64,000 nt of DNA from Brucella gallinifaecis (lineage in GTDB: Bacteria; Pseudomonadota; Alphaproteobacteria; Rhizobiales; Rhizobiaceae), in contig NZ_ML636802.1 in the NCBI RefSeq assembly GCF_006476605.1, forward strand, positions 248,001 to 312,000, written 5' to 3'. The notes beneath the pieces are model-generated. The model ran no database searches. It was not told the DNA's origin and worked only from the letters and a program-made list of their open reading frames with translations. Shown piece after piece: positions 29,016 through 37,274 of the stretch (positions are counted from its first letter, which is position 1; each line of letters begins with the position of its first letter). Position numbers and translations under genes: made by a program.

Positions 29016-29066
29016 TTAACGCGCATCCTGCCCGAAAATGGCTTCACAATTTTCGGAATGCGCTCT
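29016..29066 (-). repeat. Partial RIME-like repeat upstream of the S49 peptidase gene
   Basis: TTAACGCGCATC..CCGAAAATGGCTTCACAATTTTCGG..ATGCGCTCT is the core half of the element at 7667-7746. It abuts the peptidase ribosome-binding site. Confidence 0.8.
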
Positions 29067-29082
29067 TCATCTGGAGTTTGAT

Positions 29083-29955
29083 TTGTTCGGAATTCTGTGC
29101 CGTTTCATTCCACGTCGTTTTCGCAAAAAAGAAATAGAAATTCCTGTCGTGCGGCTGCATGGCGCCATCATGAGTGGCGGCACGGCACTGCGGCCATCTC
29201 TGTCGCTCAGCAGTGCTTCCGAAGTGCTTGAAAAAGCCTTCAACGACAAGGAAACGCCTGCCGTTGCCATTTCGATCAATTCGCCCGGTGGCTCACCTGT
29301 GCAGTCGCGCCTGATCTATCGCCGCATTCGCGACCTTGCGGATGAGCATCAAAAGCGTGTTTTCGTGTTTGTGGAAGATGCCGCCGCATCAGGCGGCTAT
29401 ATGATCGCCCTTGCCGGGGATGAAATTATTGCCGATCCGTCTTCGATTGTCGGTTCCATCGGCGTTGTGTCCGCTTCCTTCGGCTTCCCGGAATTGCTCA
29501 AGAAAATAGGTGTTGAACGCCGTGTTTACACAGCAGGGCAGAACAAGGCGACGCTGGACCCGTTTCAGCCTGAAAAAGAGGCCGATATTGAGCGACTCAA
29601 ATCGCTTCAGCTTGAAATCCACGCAACCTTTATCGACATGGTCAAAGAGCGCCGCGGCAGCAAACTGGCCGATGATGAAGACCTGTTCACCGGCCTGTTC
29701 TGGACTGGCAGCAAGGGCAAGGAACTGGGCCTGGTCGATGGACTTGGCGATATGCGCAGTTTCCTGCGCAAGACCTATGGCGACAAGGTGAAACTGAAGC
29801 TGATCGAGCCCAAGCGTGGTTTGTTGGGACGTAAAGCCCCCGGCGTTGAAATCGCGCTCAGTGGCATTGACCCGGCTACAATTGCCGCCAATCTTGGTGA
29901 TGGCTTGCTGTCGGTCGCAGAAGAAAAAGCGCTCTGGGCGCGATACGGACTTTGA
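29083..29955 (+). CDS. S49 family (SppA/SohB-like) serine peptidase
   Basis: The 290-residue protein has the Ser/Lys dyad of S49 peptidases. The nucleophile is S103 in AAASGGYM and the base K155 in AGQNKATLD, and the spacing of 52 residues is the same as in B. subtilis SppA. SINSPGGSP is also conserved. These enzymes degrade signal peptides or membrane fragments. I prefer a TTG start at 29083, 7 nt after GGAG, over ATG 29038, which lies inside the repeat element and would add a repeat-encoded tail. No clear membrane anchor is seen. Confidence 0.88.
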   Translation: MFGILCRFIPRRFRKKEIEIPVVRLHGAIMSGGTALRPSLSLSSASEVLEKAFNDKETPAVAISINSPGGSPVQSRLIYRRIRDLADEHQKRVFVFVEDAAASGGYMIALAGDEIIADPSSIVGSIGVVSASFGFPELLKKIGVERRVYTAGQNKATLDPFQPEKEADIERLKSLQLEIHATFIDMVKERRGSKLADDEDLFTGLFWTGSKGKELGLVDGLGDMRSFLRKTYGDKVKLKLIEPKRGLLGRKAPGVEIALSGIDPATIAANLGDGLLSVAEEKALWARYGL

Positions 29956-30032
29956 AATTCATCATTTCACCATGATATGATGCATAAGCATGCAGATTAG
30001 TGTTATACTGTCTGCGAAGAAGCTCCCTGCGT

Positions 30033-30055
30033 GATCCCGAAAGGCATTCGGGATC
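30033..30055. other. Stem-loop upstream of the small membrane protein gene
   Basis: GATCCCGAA (30033-30041) pairs with TTCGGGATC (30047-30055). It has no U tract, so it may be an mRNA-stabilising hairpin for the peptidase transcript or a weak terminator. Confidence 0.45.
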
Positions 30056-30081
30056 TCATTAGAGACTGAGGACCAGAGGCC

Positions 30082-30267
30082 ATGCCCCAGCTTATCTTTC
30101 TGCTGCTGATACTCGCTGCCGCCTGGTACGGCTATCGCTCGTTCAAGCGCGAAGCGACACGTGTGACCCAGCGCGTGCGCCGTGCAGAAAAAGAAGCGCA
30201 GAACCGTGCGCATGGCACTTTGGTTCAGGATCCGAAGACCGGCGAATATTACGTCAAAAAAGACTGA
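30082..30267 (+). CDS. Small single-span membrane protein, hypothetical
   Basis: The 61-residue protein has one N-terminal membrane helix (LIFLLLILAAAWYGY). A basic helical stretch follows (KREATRVTQRVRRAEKEAQNR), and the tail ends in TLVQDPKTGEYYVKKD. CAGAGG precedes the ATG. The pattern of anchor plus DPKTGEYY-type tail is seen in small conserved Rhizobiales proteins of unknown function. It lies 18 bp before ispE and probably shares its transcript. Confidence 0.75.
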   Translation: MPQLIFLLLILAAAWYGYRSFKREATRVTQRVRRAEKEAQNRAHGTLVQDPKTGEYYVKKD

Positions 30268-30285
30268 TCCTGATTAATCCCTCAT

Positions 30286-31185
30286 ATGCACAGTCCAGCA
30301 CAGGCCGCGCAAACGGTTCACTACACAGCTCCGGCCAAGATCAATCTTGCGCTCCATGTGACGGGGCGCCGGGATGATGGTTATCATTTGCTCGATATGC
30401 TGGTCGTATTCGCCAATTACGGCGATCGCATCAGCATTCAACAGGCTGCTGAAGACAATTTCAGCATGAGCGGACGCTTTGCGAACGGCATAGCACCCGA
30501 CGGAGACAATCTGGTTATCAAAGCCCGGGATGCATTACGATCATATGCAAATCGCACGCTTTCGCCCGTTTCCATCCATCTTGAAAAAAATCTGCCTGTT
30601 GCATCAGGTATCGGCGGTGGTTCAAGCGATGCAGCCGCAACGCTTCTGGCCCTTAATGAAATCTGGCAGCTTGGACTTGAACCCGACATACTTGCCGAAC
30701 TCGGCCTCAAGCTCGGCGCTGATCTGCCCATATGTCTGCATGGGGCGGCTCTTGGTGGGCCGCTTGTTGCACGCGGTATCGGCGAACAACTCACACCAAT
30801 AGCGAATATGCCATCACTGCCCCTCTTGCTGGTCAATGACGGGACAGCCATTGCCACTCCCGATGTCTTCCGTGCGTTGACAAAGCGCGATAATGGTTTC
30901 TTGCCTGCACCTATTGGCGGCTGCCTTGAAACCATCTGTACCTATCTCGGATCGACCCGCAACGACCTGCTGCCCGCAGCGCTGACCCTCGCCCCGCAAA
31001 TCAATGACAAACTTGATCTTCTTCGGGAAAGTGGTGCGATTTTTACGCAAATGTCCGGCTCCGGCGCGACCTGCTTTGCAATATATAAAGACCAGCAAAG
31101 CGCCAATGCCGCCGCCTCTCATATTCTTGAAAAAAAGCCGGACTGGTTTGTGATTGCAAGCCATACAGCGCCATCTGCGCTCTGA
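30286..31185 (+). CDS. ispE: 4-diphosphocytidyl-2-C-methyl-D-erythritol kinase
   Basis: The 299-residue GHMP kinase phosphorylates CDP-ME in the non-mevalonate isoprenoid pathway. It begins with the substrate motif [20 protein letters not shown] and has the ATP motif [21 protein letters not shown]. The C-terminal GHMP motif is [12 protein letters not shown]. The length is normal. Confidence 0.95.
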   Translation: MHSPAQAAQTVHYTAPAKINLALHVTGRRDDGYHLLDMLVVFANYGDRISIQQAAEDNFSMSGRFANGIAPDGDNLVIKARDALRSYANRTLSPVSIHLEKNLPVASGIGGGSSDAAATLLALNEIWQLGLEPDILAELGLKLGADLPICLHGAALGGPLVARGIGEQLTPIANMPSLPLLLVNDGTAIATPDVFRALTKRDNGFLPAPIGGCLETICTYLGSTRNDLLPAALTLAPQINDKLDLLRESGAIFTQMSGSGATCFAIYKDQQSANAAASHILEKKPDWFVIASHTAPSAL

Positions 31186-31271
31186 TCAAAGTGCTTTTTT
31201 CTGCCCCATACTGTTCACACATAATAGAATAAATAGCCTGTTATAAGGCTAAACTCTCTTTACAAGGGCTT

Positions 31272-31295
31272 ATTGTATACTAATTTCGATACAAT
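31272..31295. promoter_or_regulatory. Inverted repeat upstream of the small secreted protein gene
   Basis: ATTGTAT (31272-31278) and ATACAAT (31289-31295) are perfect inverted arms 10 nt apart, about 105 nt before the gene. It could be an operator or overlap a promoter. No known regulator is matched. Confidence 0.4.
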
Positions 31296-31399
31296 GCGTG
31301 AACCAAACAGTGTCTATGCAGCACAGATCGAAAGGCCTATCTCTTGCTCATCGAAACGACGAACACATCGCCGCTTCACACAAACCAAGGAGATAGAAA

Positions 31400-31627
31400 A
31401 TGAAAAAATTTGCTCTTGCTGCCGTTGCCGTTGCTCTTAGCGCCGGTGCTGCTTTCGCTGAAAACCCATATGTTGGTGAACCAGCTGATCTTTATGCAAA
31501 TGAACGTTCACAGGTTGCTGTTCAGCAGATCGATCGCACTGCAACTGCTTCCATCAGCAAGGCTTCGGTCGTGGATGGCTCGGCTCATCGTTTCGGCGAT
31601 GCATCGCCTTCCAGCTACCAGAACTAA
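31400..31627 (+). CDS. Small secreted protein, DUF680-like (copy 1)
   Basis: The 75-residue protein has a clear signal peptide, MKKFALAAVAVALSAGAAFA, cleaved before ENPYVGEP. The mature part is about 55 residues and polar, ending RFGDASPSSYQN, without cysteines. It resembles the short exported DUF680-type proteins of Rhizobiales, whose function is unknown. AAGGAGAT precedes the ATG. A close paralogue follows at 31772. Confidence 0.75.
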   Translation: MKKFALAAVAVALSAGAAFAENPYVGEPADLYANERSQVAVQQIDRTATASISKASVVDGSAHRFGDASPSSYQN

Positions 31628-31690
31628 ATCAAATTAATGAACAATCCCGCCTGATGGACTGATCCAGAAGGCACCCCCAATATCTCCCCG

Positions 31691-31746
31691 ATGGATGGCA
31701 TGAGTGTCATCCCGGTGCCCCCGCCGGAAGCGCAAATGCCATCCAT
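31691..31746. other. Long stem-loop between the two paralogues
   Basis: ATGGATGGCAT (31691-31701) and ATGCCATCCAT (31736-31746) form an 11-bp perfect stem, with a GC-rich loop that can itself fold (CCGG..CCGG). It may terminate copy 1 or structure the leader of copy 2. Confidence 0.65.
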
Positions 31747-31771
31747 AGGGTGATTAACAAGGAATAGAAAA

Positions 31772-31999
31772 ATGAAAAAATTTGCTCTCGCTGCCGTTGC
31801 CGTTGCTCTTAGCGCCGGTGCTGCTTTCGCTGAAAACCCACATGTTGGTGAACCAGCCGATCTTTATGCAAATGAACGTACACCAGTTGCAACGCAACAG
31901 GTTGATAACAGAGCAACCGCTTCGATCGGCCAGAACACCTATCAGGACGGCTCTGCCCATCGCTTTGGCGACGCATCGCCTTCAAGCTACCAGAACTAA
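31772..31999 (+). CDS. Small secreted protein, DUF680-like (copy 2)
   Basis: The 75-residue paralogue of the gene at 31400 has the same signal peptide and nearly the same first 35 residues. The middle differs (TPVATQQVDNRATASIGQNTYQDGS), and the end is again HRFGDASPSSYQN. The first 110 bases differ at only three positions between the copies, including synonymous sites, so duplication is recent or gene conversion is active. AAGGAATA precedes the ATG. The function is unknown. Confidence 0.75.
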   Translation: MKKFALAAVAVALSAGAAFAENPHVGEPADLYANERTPVATQQVDNRATASIGQNTYQDGSAHRFGDASPSSYQN

Positions 32000-32022
32000 A
32001 ATCGTTCAAACCCTTAGAATAC

Positions 32023-32056
32023 AAAAAGGCGAAGCCGCTCAGGCTCCGCCTTTTGG
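32023..32056. terminator. Bidirectional terminator between convergent genes
   Basis: AAAAGGCG..AGCC pairs with GGCT..CGCCTTTT and has A and T tracts on both sides. It serves the rightward copy-2 gene and overlaps the end of the leftward glycosyltransferase-like gene. Confidence 0.8.
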
Positions 32057-32557
32057 CATTTCTGGCGGTGTAATTAACTGTGGCAAACGCAATGGCTTTA
32101 ATGTGTGAAGCCAATTTTGAAATTCAGCACCAGTTTGGTATGACGATTTAACGGCATCAACTTTCACCAGCAAACCTGCCTCCAGTGGCGCGGCTCTGAC
32201 AAAAAGCTTTGCAAAACCTGCAAAACGCTTCTCAACCGGCAGTGTAAAACGCGCCGGACGGCTGCCAGTTTGCATATGCCGGCGGACAGAATCTTCCCAG
32301 CCCTCAGCCAAAGTGGCGCCGGGTGGCACAATCAGCAACCATTCCGTGCGTAGGCCTGCAAGCGCCTGCGAAAGCTCGCCCGTCTGATAAACAGCACAAC
32401 CAGCTCCTTGCGCTGCAAGGCACGTATTATCTGTCGAATCCTGATCGATAATTGCAACGCGACGCAACAGCCCATCCACCATTACAGGCACAAGAGCCGA
32501 CAATGTATAGGCCAATTGTTTCTCAGAATTATGTGTGAAGATGAATATTGAAAGCAT
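32039..32557 (-). CDS. Glycosyltransferase family 2-like protein, short
   Basis: The 172-residue protein begins MLSIFIFTHNSEKQLAYTLSAL and has IIDQDSTDNT, which resembles the nucleotide-binding start of GT-A glycosyltransferases (ITHN, DD/DGSTDNT). It is much shorter than active GT2 enzymes (usually over 230 residues), and the DxD motif is not evident, so activity is doubtful. AAAGGG precedes ATG 32557. The same frame is open upstream to 32737 but without family similarity. Confidence 0.65.
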   Translation of the reverse strand: MLSIFIFTHNSEKQLAYTLSALVPVMVDGLLRRVAIIDQDSTDNTCLAAQGAGCAVYQTGELSQALAGLRTEWLLIVPPGATLAEGWEDSVRRHMQTGSRPARFTLPVEKRFAGFAKLFVRAAPLEAGLLVKVDAVKSSYQTGAEFQNWLHTLKPLRLPQLITPPEMPKGGA

Positions 32558-32663
32558 GGCCCTTTCTATACGAAGCGCATGCAATCGAAAAGCCGCAGAT
32601 TTATGTTCTTGATTTGTTCCAAAAAACAGGATAGGAATAGATTCATCAACGAGAGAGTCGGTT

Positions 32664-33818
32664 ATGGAAATCATCCAGCAGGCAGACATGGCAGCATTCG
32701 GAGCAGGACGCGCAGAACACGCCAATGTGCTCGTCAATGAGACAGGCCTGCGTATTGATCACTCTCGCAGGCGTGGACGTGGTGCCGGGATCAATCCGAC
32801 CGGGCGTTTTGAACCAACCACCCGCCATGATTTTGACGATGGATGGGAAACGCTTGAAGATCTTCCCGCTTTCAAGACCGATGTTCAGATAGAAAAGCCA
32901 CGCACGATTATCACGCGTAACGATTCACCTGATATAAGCTTTGACCGCTCAATAAACCCCTATCGCGGTTGTGAACATGGCTGCATCTATTGTTTCGCAC
33001 GCCCGACACACAGCTATATGGGCTTGTCAGCCGGTCTTGATTTTGAGGCAAAGCTGTTTGCCAAGCCGGATGCTCCACGCCTGCTGGAACGCGAGCTTTC
33101 CAAGCCCAATTATCAGCCAAAGACAATTGCCATCGGCACCAACACAGATCCCTATCAGCCCATCGAGAAAAAATGGCGCATCATGCGGGAAATTCTGGAA
33201 GTGCTGGAAGCGGCCAATCATCCGGTGGGCATTGTCACCAAATCGGCTCTTGTGGTGCGTGATATGGATATTTTAAGCCGCATGGCGGCAAAAGGGCTGG
33301 CCAAGGTCGCGCTGTCCGTCACCACTTTAGATGCCAAACTTGCGCGAAGCATGGAACCGCGTGCATCAACCCCGACATTGCGCCTGCAAGCTATTCGCAA
33401 ACTCACCGAGGCCGGGATTCCAACCAGTGTCATGATGGGACCGGTCATACCGGGCATCAATGATCATGAGATCGAACGCATATTGGATGCAGCTTATGCA
33501 CAAGGTGCGCGTGAAGCAGGCTATGTATTGCTGCGCCTGCCGCTTGAGGTGGCGCCATTGTTCAAGGATTGGCTGCTGCGCAATTATCCCGACCGCTATC
33601 GCCATGTGATGTCGCTTGTGCGCTCCATGCGTGACGGCAAGGATTATGATGCTGAGTGGGGCAAACGCATGCGTGGTACCGGACCCTATGCCTGGCAGAT
33701 TGGCCGACGTTTCGAGATCAGTGCGCGCAAACTCGGGTTTAACTCAAAGCGCGTGCCACTGCGCAACGACCTGTTTGAGCCTGTTGAAAAGGAAGGAAAG
33801 CAGCTTTCACTCTTTTAG
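32664..33818 (+). CDS. PA0069-family radical SAM protein
   Basis: The 384-residue protein has the CxxxCxxC cluster as CEHGCIYC (C103, C107, C110), which binds a 4Fe-4S centre for SAM cleavage. NPYRGCEHGCIYCFARPTHSY and IGTNTDPYQPIEKK are typical of the PA0069 group, distantly related to spore photoproduct lyase. The substrate is unknown. Its TAG stop is the first triplet of a palindrome at 33816-33831. Confidence 0.88.
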   Translation: MEIIQQADMAAFGAGRAEHANVLVNETGLRIDHSRRRGRGAGINPTGRFEPTTRHDFDDGWETLEDLPAFKTDVQIEKPRTIITRNDSPDISFDRSINPYRGCEHGCIYCFARPTHSYMGLSAGLDFEAKLFAKPDAPRLLERELSKPNYQPKTIAIGTNTDPYQPIEKKWRIMREILEVLEAANHPVGIVTKSALVVRDMDILSRMAAKGLAKVALSVTTLDAKLARSMEPRASTPTLRLQAIRKLTEAGIPTSVMMGPVIPGINDHEIERILDAAYAQGAREAGYVLLRLPLEVAPLFKDWLLRNYPDRYRHVMSLVRSMRDGKDYDAEWGKRMRGTGPYAWQIGRRFEISARKLGFNSKRVPLRNDLFEPVEKEGKQLSLF

Positions 33819-33831
33819 GGTCAGGATCCTA
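33816..33831. repeat. Solo TAGGGTCAGGATCCTA palindrome at a stop codon
   Basis: It overlaps the radical SAM stop codon and matches the outer end of the MITE at 44486-44750 and the solo copy at 60412-60428. Confidence 0.75.
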
Positions 33832-33917
33832 GGCTCCGAACATAACCCTTCGCAATTATGTTTCAGTCTTTGAACCATATCCAGACCTGCATGATTTATC
33901 AGTTGTGCGTTCAATCC

Positions 33918-33978
33918 CCGTCTGATTTTTTTCAGACGGATGGTCCCTGCTTTTACGCCAAAACCCTCGGCAGGGACC
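33918..33978. other. Two hairpins in the rnhB leader
   Basis: CCGTCTGA/TCAGACGG (33918-33925 with 33932-33939, T-rich loop) is followed by GGTCCCTGC/GCAGGGACC (33942-33950 with 33970-33978). Both stems are perfect. The first could stop transcription from upstream. Confidence 0.7.
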
Positions 33979-33980
33979 TT

Positions 33981-34044
33981 GCGGAGAATCAGAAGCAATG
34001 CGAGCATCACCGCCAAATGAAACGCTTGAATTCTGATTCTCCGC
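33981..34044. promoter_or_regulatory. 14-bp perfect inverted repeat enclosing the rnhB start codon
   Basis: GCGGAGAATCAGAA (33981-33994) and TTCTGATTCTCCGC (34031-34044) flank the ATG at 34017. In RNA this would place the initiation region inside a 36-nt loop. Confidence 0.7.
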
Positions 34045-34679
34045 CCCTCTTCGAAATTCCACTTGCGCCAGATTTCTCGGAAGAGAAAAAATATCTGATG
34101 CGGGGACTTCGCCATATTGCCGGTATTGATGAGGCTGGCCGTGGCCCGCTTGCCGGTCCGGTTGTTGCTGCCACTGTCGTACTTGATCCCGATGATCTTC
34201 CAGAAGGTCTGGATGACTCAAAACGCCTTAAAGCAGCAAAACGCGAAGTGCTTTACGATATTATACTAGCCAAAGCCGTGAGCATTTCCGTTGCAAGTCT
34301 GAGTGCTCCCAGTATTGATGCGAGCGACATTCGTAAAGCCGCCCTTGAAGCCATGCGCCGCTCATTCATGGGGCTGACACTCAAGCCGGATCATGCATTG
34401 ATTGATGGTCGTGATGTTCCGCCCGGACTAACCTGCCCCGGCACCGCATTAGTCAAAGGCGATCAGCGATCCATTTCCATTGCTGCCGCTTCTATCGTGG
34501 CGAAGGTCACGCGGGATCGTATGATGGTTCGCACCGGAGCGCTCCATCCAGCCTATGGCTTTGAAATCCATGCCGGTTATGGCACGCTCAAGCACCGCCA
34601 AGCCATTGAAGCATCCGGCCCTGTGCCCGGCATTCACCGCTATACATTTGCACCCATCAAGAACCGCCCGGCTTCTTGA
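34017..34679 (+). CDS. rnhB: Ribonuclease HII
   Basis: The 220-residue enzyme removes ribonucleotides from RNA-DNA hybrids. The active-site motif [16 protein letters not shown] is clear, as are [17 protein letters not shown] and [14 protein letters not shown]. Start 34017 gives [13 protein letters not shown], as I recall from related species, but no SD is visible there. ATG 34099 (MRGLRHIAG), with GAAGAG upstream, would also give a complete catalytic core of 193 residues. Confidence 0.93.
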   Translation: MKRLNSDSPPLFEIPLAPDFSEEKKYLMRGLRHIAGIDEAGRGPLAGPVVAATVVLDPDDLPEGLDDSKRLKAAKREVLYDIILAKAVSISVASLSAPSIDASDIRKAALEAMRRSFMGLTLKPDHALIDGRDVPPGLTCPGTALVKGDQRSISIAAASIVAKVTRDRMMVRTGALHPAYGFEIHAGYGTLKHRQAIEASGPVPGIHRYTFAPIKNRPAS

Positions 34680-34713
34680 CAGGCCTCTCAAAAAAAACGC
34701 CAGTCAATCCAAC

Positions 34714-34746
34714 AAAAAACGCCGCCCTTTTGAGGCGGCGTTTTTA
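34714..34746. terminator. Bidirectional terminator between rnhB and the F0 operon
   Basis: A GC-rich stem, AACGCCGCC with GGCGGCGTT, is flanked by A and T tracts, between convergent transcription units. Confidence 0.9.
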
Positions 34747-34764
34747 AAAATCTATCAAAGGCGT

Positions 34765-35244
34765 TCAGTTCAGATTGGTTTTAACCTGACCGAGTGCATC
34801 CTTGAACAAGGTGCCTGCAACCTGAGCATCGACCTTCTCGGCAACGATTTTGCCTGCGGCAGCGACAGCCAGATCAACAGCCGAAGCACGCACTGCATTG
34901 ATTGCATCGACTTCAGCAGTTGCAATTTTCTGCTCAGCAAGCTTGTTGCGACGAACAACATATTCTTCTGTCGCACGCTTGGCATCTTCAAGAAGAGCCT
35001 TTGCTTCGCGTTCTGCAGCAGCGACGATGTCGCCCGCTTCTTTTTCCGCTTCCTTACGCTTGCGATGATATTCAGCAAGAAGCTGCTGGGCTTCTTCGCG
35101 CAGGGTACGGGCTTCTTCAAGTTCCTTCTTGATATTTTCGGCACGCTCATCAAGCGAGCGACCGATCATCCCCGGAACTTTCAGATAAACAATCAGGGCA
35201 ATGAAGAGAAGAAGAGCAATAAATGCCCAAAATGTTGAATCCAT
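34765..35244 (-). CDS. atpF: ATP synthase F0 subunit b
   Basis: The 159-residue b subunit has an N-terminal membrane helix (FWAFIALLLFIALIVYL) and a long charged coiled coil forming the peripheral stalk (EEARTLREEAQQLLAEYHRKRKEAEKEAGDIV). It is the last gene of the leftward F0 operon atpI-atpB-atpE-atpF'-atpF. The F1 genes are not here, as is usual in alphaproteobacteria where F0 and F1 operons are separate. Confidence 0.94.
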   Translation of the reverse strand: MDSTFWAFIALLLFIALIVYLKVPGMIGRSLDERAENIKKELEEARTLREEAQQLLAEYHRKRKEAEKEAGDIVAAAEREAKALLEDAKRATEEYVVRRNKLAEQKIATAEVDAINAVRASAVDLAVAAAGKIVAEKVDAQVAGTLFKDALGQVKTNLN

Positions 35245-35254
35245 TTTCGTCTCC

Positions 35255-35872
35255 TCAGGCGTTTGCGGTTTTGACGGCTGCGGTCACTTCAGCCTTGTCG
35301 GCCTTGGTTCCCAGAAGCTGTTCAACAATCGCAGACGTGGTTTCTTCGGCGATCGTACCGACATCGCTCATGGCCTTGGCCTTGATTGCAGCGATACGTT
35401 CTTCAGCTTCAGCAAGCTTGCCTTCAAGTGCGGCTTCAGCAGCAGCACGTTCGGCATTTGCTTCACCCTTGCCTTTTTCGCGGGCAGCTTCGGCAATCGA
35501 AGCAGCCTTGGCGCGGGCAGATGCCAGTTCCTGCTCATAAGCAGCAATGGCGTTATCCGCATCCTGCTTGAGACGGGCAGCCTGTTCCAGATCCTGTGCA
35601 ATACGGTCACGACGGTTTTCAATCACGCCGCCGATACGCGGCAGAACCACGCGCGACAAAAACAGATAGAAAAGACCGAAAGTGATCGCCAGCCACAGAA
35701 GCTGCGATGCATAATGGGTGGAATCAAACGGCGGGAATACGCCGCTGCCGTGTCCGGCATCGTGCGCGACCCCGGTTTCGGTGTGCACAGCATCGGCTGC
35801 GCCGTGCTCGCCAGCAGCTGGTGCCGGTTGCGATTCGGTGGCGGTTTGGGCAAACGCCGTGGACACGAACAT
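35255..35872 (-). CDS. ATP synthase F0 subunit b'
   Basis: The 205-residue second b-type stalk subunit is often called atpF' or atpG. After an Ala/Pro-rich N-terminus it has one membrane helix ([34 protein letters not shown]) and a long alanine-rich coiled coil. The b/b' pair, rather than a b homodimer, is typical of photosynthetic bacteria and alphaproteobacteria. It ends 10 bp before atpF. Confidence 0.92.
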   Translation of the reverse strand: MFVSTAFAQTATESQPAPAAGEHGAADAVHTETGVAHDAGHGSGVFPPFDSTHYASQLLWLAITFGLFYLFLSRVVLPRIGGVIENRRDRIAQDLEQAARLKQDADNAIAAYEQELASARAKAASIAEAAREKGKGEANAERAAAEAALEGKLAEAEERIAAIKAKAMSDVGTIAEETTSAIVEQLLGTKADKAEVTAAVKTANA

Positions 35873-36021
35873 CCAGATTTCCCCTTTAATCCAGCATATT
35901 CCTTTGCCAGCAGAAGAGCCGGAATTTTCGGAACATGCTCACTCAGACGTCATATGCAAAGGCCAGCCGCGCTGCATTTCAGGATACAGATCGCGGCAGG
36001 CCAGTTTCTTGCGACTGTTGA

Positions 36022-36249
36022 TTAAACAGCGAAGAGGAGCAGAAGCGCGATGAGCAGCGAGAAGATGCCCAGAGCTTCCGTCACAGCGAAACCGAATACG
36101 AGACGGCCAAACTGGCTGTCAGCAGCGGATGGGTTACGCAGAGCGCCCGAGAGATAGCTGCCGAAGATGTTGCCGAGGCCGAGAGCCGTACCGGCCATAC
36201 CGAAACAGGCGAGACCGGCGCCGATGTACTTTGCTGCTTCCGCTTCCAT
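36022..36249 (-). CDS. atpE: ATP synthase F0 subunit c
   Basis: The 75-residue proteolipid has two membrane helices joined by the polar loop GALRNPSA. The proton-carrying carboxylate is E58 in [10 protein letters not shown]. The glycine-rich first helix ([17 protein letters not shown]) packs the c-ring. AAGGAG before ATG 36249 decides this start over an in-frame one at 36273. Confidence 0.96.
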   Translation of the reverse strand: MEAEAAKYIGAGLACFGMAGTALGLGNIFGSYLSGALRNPSAADSQFGRLVFGFAVTEALGIFSLLIALLLLFAV

Positions 36250-36317
36250 GTTAAAGCTCCTTCTGGATTGCAAATTAGTGCGGATTTCTGTTCTGGCGGA
36301 AACCCGCCGGCTAGAAC

Positions 36318-36421
36318 CTCAAAGCGCATTACTTATAGTTTTCATGCAAAGCGCTTTAAATTTTTTCATAATGCATGTTGTTGTCGGAAAACCGGTAAAC
36401 CACTTTTCCGCAACATGCTTT
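36318..36421. repeat. Diverged RIME-like element between atpE and atpB
   Basis: AAAGCGC arms and a GTCGGAAAACCGGTAAACCACTTTTCCG core resemble the RIME copies but are strongly diverged. It would be transcribed inside the F0 operon and could tune relative expression of a and c subunits. Confidence 0.45.
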
Positions 36422-37169
36422 AGTGACCCGGATGTACTGCGTCGTTGATATACATGCAGGTAAGAACGGTAAAGACGTAGGCCTGGAGGAATGCAACCAG
36501 GAACTCAAGCGCGGTGATCGCGACCGTCATGATAAGCGGCAGGATCGCACCACCGATACCAAGCGCACCAAGCGAGCTCAGCGAGACAACAAAGCCTGCG
36601 AAAACCTTGAGCGTGATGTGACCGGCCAGCATATTCGCAAAAAGACGAACGGACAGGCTGATCGGGCGCGAGAGGAAAGAAATGATTTCAATGGCGACAA
36701 CCAGCGGCACAATGATGCCCGGCACGCCACTTGGCACGAAAAGCTTGAGGAAGCTCAGACCATGCTTATAGAAACCGTAAACAATGACCGTACCGATAAC
36801 CAGCAAAGCAAGTGCAAAGGTTACGATGATCTGGCTTGTGACCGTATAAAAATAAGGGAACAGGCCAATGAAATTTGCAACAAGCACGAACATGAACAGC
36901 GTGAACACAAAGGGAAAGAACTTCATCCCCTTTGAACCGGCTGAATCCCGAAGGCTTGATGCCACAAACTCATAAGCCATTTCCGAAACCGACTGCAAAC
37001 GGCTCGGGATCAAACCACGGCTCGACGAGGTAAAATAAAGAAACCCTGATGCGAGCACAACGGTTGCGACCATGAAGGCCGAAACATTGGTAAACGACAG
37101 GTCCACACCACCGATGTCGATCGGGATCAACCGGGATACCTGGAACTGATGGATCGGATCGTTGGCCAA
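36420..37169 (-). CDS. atpB: ATP synthase F0 subunit a
   Basis: The 249-residue membrane subunit forms the proton half-channels. The essential arginine is R175 in [18 protein letters not shown]. The start is probably TTG at 37169 (reads MANDPIHQF), preceded by GAGG. The frame extends upstream to an ATG at 37235, but those 22 residues have no family similarity. It lies second in the F0 operon after atpI. Confidence 0.94.
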   Translation of the reverse strand: MANDPIHQFQVSRLIPIDIGGVDLSFTNVSAFMVATVVLASGFLYFTSSSRGLIPSRLQSVSEMAYEFVASSLRDSAGSKGMKFFPFVFTLFMFVLVANFIGLFPYFYTVTSQIIVTFALALLVIGTVIVYGFYKHGLSFLKLFVPSGVPGIIVPLVVAIEIISFLSRPISLSVRLFANMLAGHITLKVFAGFVVSLSSLGALGIGGAILPLIMTVAITALEFLVAFLQAYVFTVLTCMYINDAVHPGH

Positions 37170-37274
37170 CTTAACCTCGTCTGCGTTCCTGCCATTAAGG
37201 CGTTTCAGTAGCGAACCAGAGGTTCGCTTGTCCAAAGGTCTATACGCGAAGATTTTTACAATGTCCGCGAAGAC

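Noticed and set aside
35201-36025. A 274-codon open frame on the + strand
   Set aside because: It is antisense to atpF and atpF', whose proteins are clearly conserved.
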